From Helicoverpa zea (lineage: Eukaryota > Arthropoda > Insecta > Lepidoptera > Noctuidae), in assembly GCF_022581195.2 (NCBI RefSeq), contig NC_061454.1:2108001-2172000 (forward strand): DNA of 64,000 bases. The letters are read 5' to 3'. The notes beneath the pieces were generated by a model. The model made no database searches, was not told where the DNA came from, and was given only the letters and a program-made list of their open reading frames with translations. The translations under genes and the position numbers were made by a program. Positions 57,465 through 64,000 of the stretch are shown piece after piece. How positions within the stretch are numbered: position 1 is the first letter of the stretch; every line of letters begins with the position of its first letter.

Positions 57465-58935
57465 CTCTCCGTTATTCGCAGTCCCATTTCCTCCCTAAAC
57501 CGCTTTTGTACCAGTTTTTTCTTTTCGTCTTTGTTTTTTTTATTTTTGTTTTGTGTAGTGGCTGACCACTTTTGGAAAGACAAGTTATAGGAAATGTGTA
57601 AAATCATCTCCATGCTTCTAATCCAAGCGTGTAGTGTTGACAGTCCATATTGAAATGAACTTTCATTCACATCTCGTGTCCTAACTGCCTCTAAGTTATT
57701 CATTTGCCGAGGAGTAGCACCACAAATTGTACAAGAAGCGCTTGAAGGAGTTTCAGTTAAAACTTGTGCTACTTTACCATCAATCATGGTTAAAAATAGG
57801 TCATGAGTAATTTCAATTACTTCACCATTCTTATTTATCATGGAAGGGGACAGGATTTTAATTTGATTTTTGATATCAGCCACAACAGACGCGGTTTTTT
57901 CAGGAGTTTCTTTGGCAAATTCTATTAATATAGGTCGGCAATATCTTACGGATGAGCAAGCTTCATTTTTCCAAATAACGATATTAGTTGTCACATCTAT
58001 GAGTTTAATGGGTACAAGTGAAGCAATAAAAAGGTTCGCATCTGATATGAAATCGCTTTCTTCGGGCAAAACTTGCTTGTATTCACTTTGCCCTGATGAC
58101 CCGTCACAACCCCATTTGCAGAATAGTTTCAACTGTCTTAAACCGTTTTTGTAAACTGAACCAATTAGTAATATACGAGCTACAGTATGATCCAATAAGT
58201 CCTGCAGATTGACTTTTGCACTTATGTTAGTAATGGTTATGCTCGAATCTGGTGGGTAACACATCTTCTTCGCTTCGGCTAAAGTTGGATAAGAAGGAAA
58301 CACTGAGCAGTTTTTGTCCGCCATGCCAAACAAATTCGAAGTTTCCCATACTGTTCTTTGTTAAGGTCTAAGTCAATAAATGTCCGTAGTGCTTCTTCCT
58401 TTGTAAAAGGTGTAACGTCTTCAGGGTTCTCAGTTATGAATTTAAGAAACTTTTTCTTATCATTTTTTGGCGCAGTTCGTATAATATTAACAATTGTGGC
58501 CTCCTCCGTCTCACCCATAGACCGCAACTCCTGAGTATATGCATTGAGCACACACTCCAATCCGTATTCTTGTATTAATTGCATGTTTTTTCGTTTCTTT
58601 GTTTTTTCTGAAGATGCTTCGTATGGTTTCGATGGTCTGCCACCTGCACTGCTTCCAGATGTATTAGGGTCATTAACTGTGACTCGACACTCCAGTGGAA
58701 CACGAAATTCACCATTTAACCAGTCGAAGTTCTTACTTTCAAAGCGTTCTCTTTTCCGGGATGCATTTCTCCAGCGTTCGTTACATTTAGACACCAAGTT
58801 TCTTTGAATGTAGGAGATCACAGTAGCCATATCGTCTGGTGACAAATTGAAATTTTCATGCAAGTAGTCTTCTATATTATTCCCATTTATCAACAAATTG
58901 CACAACTCTCGTTTACTACAAACAAATTCACCCAT
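57465..58935 (-). pseudogene. RAG1/Transib-superfamily transposase, frameshifted and truncated
   Basis: Two overlapping minus-strand frames form one protein. The first runs from the ATG at 58935 to about 58340 and has a basic GRPSKPYEASSEKTKKRK segment near residue 100; the second covers about 58340 to 57465. A change of one base near 58340 separates them. The second frame follows the RAG1/Transib catalytic core: a first catalytic Asp in KWGCDGSSGQ, LIEFAKETPEKT, a second Asp in TMIDGKV, a zinc pair in CTICGATP, and KKKLVQKRFREEMGLRI. Homology stops at that point, before the segment that should carry the third catalytic acid, and no frame of 60 codons or more in the next 3 kb resumes it. The last codons are followed by gtaagc, so an intron is possible. 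I found no clear Transib-type terminal repeat. The superfamily call rests on motif order recalled from the family. Confidence 0.75.
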
Positions 58936-61593
58936 TATTTAAAATCAGATAACTTCTGTGAATATTTGAAAATAGGTTTGAACTGCTTTTTAAAAGCAAC
59001 TGAATTTCTGACGAACAACTGTGGATGTTTCAGGGTTCGCCTTTCTTTTATAGGCCAATAAAATAGTGCTATGTGCAAAAAGATAAGAAACTAATATTTG
59101 CATTCTTCCCATAACCTGTTTTTAACTTGACCCTAATAGATAAAGTGACCATATTTTATCATATAAGGTGGTCAAAACTATATCAAAACCACAAATAACT
59201 ATTAATAATACTCATCACTGTAATGACCATTTTATCAATTTGACACAATAGATAACAGATGATTATGTGAGAAGTAAAATCATATTGGAAAAAAATATTT
59301 TTTTTTATCTCGCGATATGTTTTGGCACCGTGTCAGAAAAGGCGCAAGTATGCGCAACTTTTTTTTTCTCCTTGTGTAAACTAATGTATAAAGATCGTAA
59401 TACAACAAATATCTAGACATCGGCAAACAGCGGCAACCGGGTAAGTCTCATTAAAAAAAAAAGTAACCCGAAAATTATACCATCTTAAACTACATTGGTT
59501 AATTTTTATTTATTTATTTATTATACATAATATTATTTAAGAAACGTTATGAGGAGATTATAAGCATTTCAAAAATGTATAATACTTATACATTTATATC
59601 AAAAACTTTCGAGTAATGTGGCGTTGAATTGTAGTAATGTATTGTGCTAAAATCACATCATTGAACATGGGTTAGCTTTGATGCCTTTTTTTATACATTT
59701 AGGTTAGCAAAAAATAATTTAAAAAATATAGAAAAGAAAGCTCATTTATAAGACTAAATTAATTAATTAGTTTTACTCCATAACAATGACTTTCAGGTGA
59801 AACGGTTTTGAGACGGCCTTGTATGGGGCTTTCCCATAGTGCGCCCCCCAGATAAGAAGGCGTCGTCCCCTCCAAGGTCTCGTGAGTTTTCGGCGCGTTT
59901 TTATTCAGGTGCTCTCTTTGGCAACAAGTAACACTCGCGAGCGCTTCGTTATTCAAGTCAGGTGCCCGTTGTTGACCACAAAACCCACTCACACAGGCGC
60001 AACTTGTCCTTGTAACTGAAATGTGCGTGAAGTTGTCAATAAAAAGTCAATCTTGCCGCCGAGGCTACGTATTAGTGTCATGTGGAATATAACGTACTTA
60101 AACGTCTATTTAGTAAAAATTTGTTCGAGTCATAGGCCTGTCTATCAGAGCGCGGGTCCTTGTGTTCGACATCAACGTGCGCTCGCGCATCCTCGCGTCA
60201 CAATGGGAGCTCTCGCGCATCTTAATTAGCCGCGGCGGCCTAACAATGGCAGACTAATTATACGACAGGTGGCTGTGGCTAACAAATACAAGTAGCGTCA
60301 ATTTATTGTTTTTAACTTGTTGCGATGTTTATTAAGTCTATGTTTAGACTTAAGAAAAAATAAGAAAATATATTGTTGTTTTGACAAAAAGTTGTGATTT
60401 TTTGGGTAGTGAATGCAAGGAATCATTAATATGCACGTAAGAGATTGGCACAGCTTCAAGTTAGCTTGCTCACCTTCGTGGCGCGCGCGCCGGTACCTCA
60501 CACGCACGGCACGCGTATGTGGGCGTGTTTAACGATTGCATTGTAAGAGCTTTCCACGGTGGATGATTGCTTTTTAGTGTTTTACTGAGTAGGTTCACTT
60601 TAGTATTTGGTTTAATGGCTTTCTGAACGTCTAGCTTAGTCATAAACTGAATATAGAGTTATGGTAATTTTTACTCCAATGGTCAGCAAAGCCTCTATAT
60701 TCCCATCACGTATCCTAACACTCGTAATATCATTTATTCTAACTAAATTATATTTCCATATTATACGTGTCAAGCCTGAAGAGATAAGTGAAAGGGATTC
60801 TTCAGATGCATTTATAAACTAACTTAGTTTTTAATATTTTTTTCACATCGTCTCGCTCACCAAAGTTGTCCAAAAGCCGTTAATGGTATCTAAACGTTTA
60901 TCTAATTACTTAATAATTACTGTCAAAGTAATCATTGACACGATTATACAAGCAGTTATTCTGTTAGTCCAATATTCAATACGACAACCATTATTCCACC
61001 AAAAAATAAATCTTAAGAATCTTTTAAAGTAACTTGTTGCTTTGGTTTGACAAGCCTTTTAGCTCAGCTTAATCCAATATCTTTCTTTTCGCAACAAGTG
61101 TCAGTAACAACCGGATTTATTTTATCTCCTAAAATAGAAGACTCCGAAAAATCTTGCTTCATTCATCCATGTTGGATCCAATCGAAGACGTGTGCCCAAC
61201 TTGGAAAGGCGCCACATATTTACATAATTACGCGTGTTTATATTCTTGTAAACAAATGAAGCACCATTAGAAATTCTTCCAAGAAAGCGCAAGTGAAAAT
61301 CTCATACAAAACAACTTGACAATTTCTCCGAAATCCCCATTGTTTAATGTTGACCCAATTTATTCCCGTGACAAATGTTGGTCGCATCAAAACGTGTTTC
61401 AATGTTAGTAAGATGAGTCACAGGGATCCACGTGCTGGTCAAGGTAACAAGCCAACTGTTCCGGTTTTCTCAGTAACGGAGGAAGCATTTCATGACCAAG
61501 ATCTTGCGTTGTTTCCGATTTCAAAGATTTGGTAGCTGTGTGATGATGGGAAAGTTTCTAGGAGTGTTTACGAGTTACTTATTTACATCGAAT
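58936..61593. other. Gene-free stretch
   Basis: AT-rich DNA with GC-richer patches near 59820-60000, 60130-60240 and 60480-60530 (gcgcgcgcgccgg). Frames in these patches are short and unsupported. The first 500 bp could include the lost 5' end of the transposase element. Confidence 0.45.
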
Positions 61594-62335
61594 TATAGTT
61601 ATCGGCACGGATATTGAGCCCTGACCTTCATCTGCGCAGAAGCGATTTATTGGTTTATTGCCTTATGTATACAGTGCGCAAAGCGATCCCCACTCTTCCG
61701 CCGAGAGCTCAATATCCGTGCCGATAACTATATTAGGTATATTATAGAGATTTGAAGTTCATATATCAGTCAACCAAAGTAATCATTGCACCAAAATACA
61801 GCGTCGCCCATTTTTATTTTTCCTTTTGGCAGTGTCAATTCCTTGAAACCATATCGTTCACAATCAATCGTTTTATTAAAAGTCTAAATTATCCTTCACT
61901 GTCTTAAACGTTTAAAAGGATCGTATTGAAACAATAATGTTTTGGGAATCCCAATATATTCTGGGAACGACCATGAAAGCGAATTTTCTGGAGTAGGTAC
62001 TACATGTGCTATGCTCAGTGAGTGAAATGATTCAATGGACTGTCCACGTGCCTCCTAAGGTAGCAAGCCAAATGTTCCGGTTTTCTCCGAATCGTAGGAG
62101 GCATTACATACCCCACATCTTAGTGTATGTTTTGTTGTTATCGTCAAATGCGAATATTTGGCAACAGTTCCAGTGTTGTTTATTCCCAGTAGGAAAATTT
62201 TCGCAGTGCCTTGGTCGAACATGTAAGTTTAATGAATGTGTTAGGTCAAGACTTCAAAGTCTTCTATGTAATTCGCGTATTTATGATGTCGTATGGTGAG
62301 TCAGATACTTCCACGTGCCGTGCAAGGCAAGGATC
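61431..62335 (+). repeat. Dispersed degenerate repeat with CCACGTGC cores
   Basis: A block of roughly 65-110 bp at 61431 (ccacgtgctggtcaaggtaa, then gttccggttttctc) recurs at 62040 (ccacgtgcctcctaaggtag, then gttccggttttctc). A weaker third copy at about 62310 keeps ccacgtgccgtgcaaggcaa. Each contains the E-box cacgtg. Copies lie 610 and 270 bp apart and are not coding. Confidence 0.55.
61594..61732. mobile_element. 139-bp MITE with perfect 26-bp inverted ends
   Basis: The left tip tatagttatcggcacggata (61594 onward, 26 bp in all) is exactly mirrored at 61707-61732. The interior contains two cgcagaagcgat / gcaaagcgat-like blocks but no coding frame. If the outer TA is the target, a Tc1/mariner-type origin would fit; that is inference. 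Confidence 0.8.
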
Positions 62336-62908
62336 CAAGTGATCTAGTTTTTCAATAACATCATAGCGAAAAACTTGGAACTGTTCAAATCGTTATATCC
62401 GATTTTTTGGCAATGTTTATGTATTGACATTGCAGTGTTATTCATGTTTCGGGTATTTTGTTAGTAGTTTTTCTGAGATTGTCAGCAGTTTTTAGTAAAT
62501 ATTTTTCTTATTTTTATGTCGTTTGGAAGCAACCTATTGTCAATAAAAACAACACCTTACAGTAGTCTAGTATTGCGCAATATTCTCATACATCATTCAT
62601 GGTACATTATGTATCTTCCTAGACTGAGAGCTGAAAATCATGACTCATAAAACCACCCATACAATTCACAAAAGGAACTCCATTGCAGAATAGGCTTTGT
62701 ATTGTAAAACTGTCTGCGGTTACAGTACGGTGACTATTGAATCCCCTTGACCGCAGTTTGACTGCTGTTCATATCTGTCGGCAAGTTCAGGCATTTGAAG
62801 CATCCAATTCTGTTCGATTTCGTCTTAAGGTTGAGCCACAACGTAGCTACAAATGCAATAGTCACACAATCATTACATTAGCAATTTAGATTAACATTTA
62901 TTCTAGAA

Positions 62909-63430
62909 CTAGCTTTCCGCCCGCGGCTTCGCCCGCGTGGAATAAAACAAATTGTACGTCATCCCTCGGGAATTCCTCATTTTCGAGGATCCATTATCGT
63001 ATCATTTAGCTTCTAAATTTATATGTTCATATTCGTTTGCAATATATAAGTAGATGTAAAAAAAAAACAGTTTAGACGATTAAACAAATTGTACATCATC
63101 CCTCGGGAATTCCTCATTTTCGGGGATTCATTATCGTATCATTTAGCTTCTAAATGTACATGTTTATATTCGTTTGCATGTTTATATTACCTTGTTTTAA
63201 ACGACACACAACGCCATCTACAATCCATCCATCAAGCAAACAATATTTTTGTTTTCCCTCGGGAATATCTATTTTTTCGGGATAAAAAGTACCCTATTAT
63301 TTAATCCGGACTTCTAACTTTACGTCTGCAAAATTTCAAAGCAATCGGTTCAGTAGTTACGGCGTGAAAGCGGAACAAACAAACAAACAAACAAACAAAC
63401 TCACTTTCCGATTTATAATATTAGTAAGGA
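62909..63430 (-). mobile_element. Helitron-like element with internal repeats, minus strand
   Basis: The left tip ctagctttccgcccgcggct is the reverse complement of a CTAG 3' end and the right tip aatattagtaagga of a TC 5' end. The interior carries two near-identical 94-bp units (62949-63042 and 63085-63178; shared catccctcgggaattcctca) and a third diverged one, plus the family phrase atcggttcagtagtt and an acaa microsatellite. Confidence 0.65.
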
Positions 63431-64000
63431 TAAGGATTCATGAAGCACTTTGGCAATGTTTGTAAGACACCATTAACCACTTTCAAGTGACATTTTACTC
63501 AATTAGCGCAACATTTCTCAGGCAGAGCAGCTTCTTGAAGGGACACAATGTAATTAGGCATTACGACATCATTACGGTGTGCGAGACTTTAGGTATCCGT
63601 GAAATTCGCTCGAGGGTCGTTCGCAAGAACTCGTCATGTGAACTCTGGTGCAGTGCCAACGACATATGCGCCTTGACCTCGCAATCCGTCACACGCTGTC
63701 ACTCACCGATAACGGTGGATTTACAACGATATCGCTATCCGTCATTACCACACGTGCGAGTAGGACGGAGAAAGCCGACGAAAGTGTCCGAATGTCTCGC
63801 GTTGTGGTCTTCATGACCTAGACATTACGCCTTGATGTGACTATCTGATTGTAAACACGAGATATTTATGGACTCGATGAATAGATGGGAATAGAAACTA
63901 ACGATCACAATCTTTTCATTTACAATAATATTCTCTCGAATCCGATAACTACAAATGCTTGGGTTGTTCTATTGTGCCCTCGGGTCTAATTGCTAAACGA
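63431..64000. other. Gene-free right edge
   Basis: A moderately GC-rich segment at 63570-63815 stays open in one plus-strand frame for 109 codons from 63487, but without splice or domain support. I see nothing else in it. Confidence 0.4.

Noticed and set aside
59200..59230. Transib-type terminal repeat upstream of the RAG1-like remnant
   Set aside because: tcactgtaatg near 59215 resembles a CACAGTG heptamer in reverse but lacks the final base and has no partner.

Overview
The window looks like a piece of a moth or butterfly nuclear genome (Lepidoptera). It is AT-rich and intron-bearing, and it is crowded with short repeats typical of that order: TC...CTAG Helitron-like elements, tRNA-derived SINEs with clean target-site duplications, R1-clade and RTE-like LINE tails, and many short inverted-repeat elements. 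No operons or other prokaryotic features are present. The order is inferred from repeat types and gene structure; the species cannot be named from sequence alone.

Layout. 1-4.3 kb: mostly gene-free, with one possible terminal coding exon near 1.8-2.1 kb. 4.3-18 kb: a tandem pair of related genes on the + strand, each rebuilt here from several exons (230 and 225 aa), with matching intron positions. They are separated by about 7.9 kb of nested transposons, including a 4.75 kb element with 32-bp perfect terminal inverted repeats, and by an R1 LINE fragment lodged in an older tandem repeat. 18-21 kb: inverted-repeat elements, one carrying a decayed MADF/Myb-like fragment. 21.3-35.8 kb (- strand): a complete 12-exon gene encoding a 1648-aa HEAT-repeat protein that I identify as MROH1 (Maestro heat-like repeat family member 1). 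All splice phases close and its length is close to that of the vertebrate protein.

The most unusual object in the window lies inside MROH1. Intron 8 holds 11 tandem near-identical partial copies of exon 8. Each copy is bounded by an AG and a GT and, in 10 of 11, is exactly 114 nt (38 codons) in matching phase. The copies are separated by only 13 or 25 nt. Next to them are two decayed copies of exon 9, and the 3' end of exon 6 has also been partly duplicated into its intron. The gene therefore shows repeated local exon duplication, with one round amplified into an exon-derived minisatellite.

36-64 kb: a divergent gene starts upstream of MROH1 with a non-coding first exon, a tiny upstream ORF and a 37-codon first coding segment; its remaining exons are not found, so a very long first coding intron is inferred. 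The rest is intron-like or intergenic DNA holding a 1.8 kb element with about 480-bp inverted arms, SINE copies, and a broken RAG1/Transib-superfamily transposase at 57.5-58.9 kb. That transposase has one frame change and stops before the region carrying the third catalytic residue. It abuts a GC-rich island that may be a promoter or first exon.
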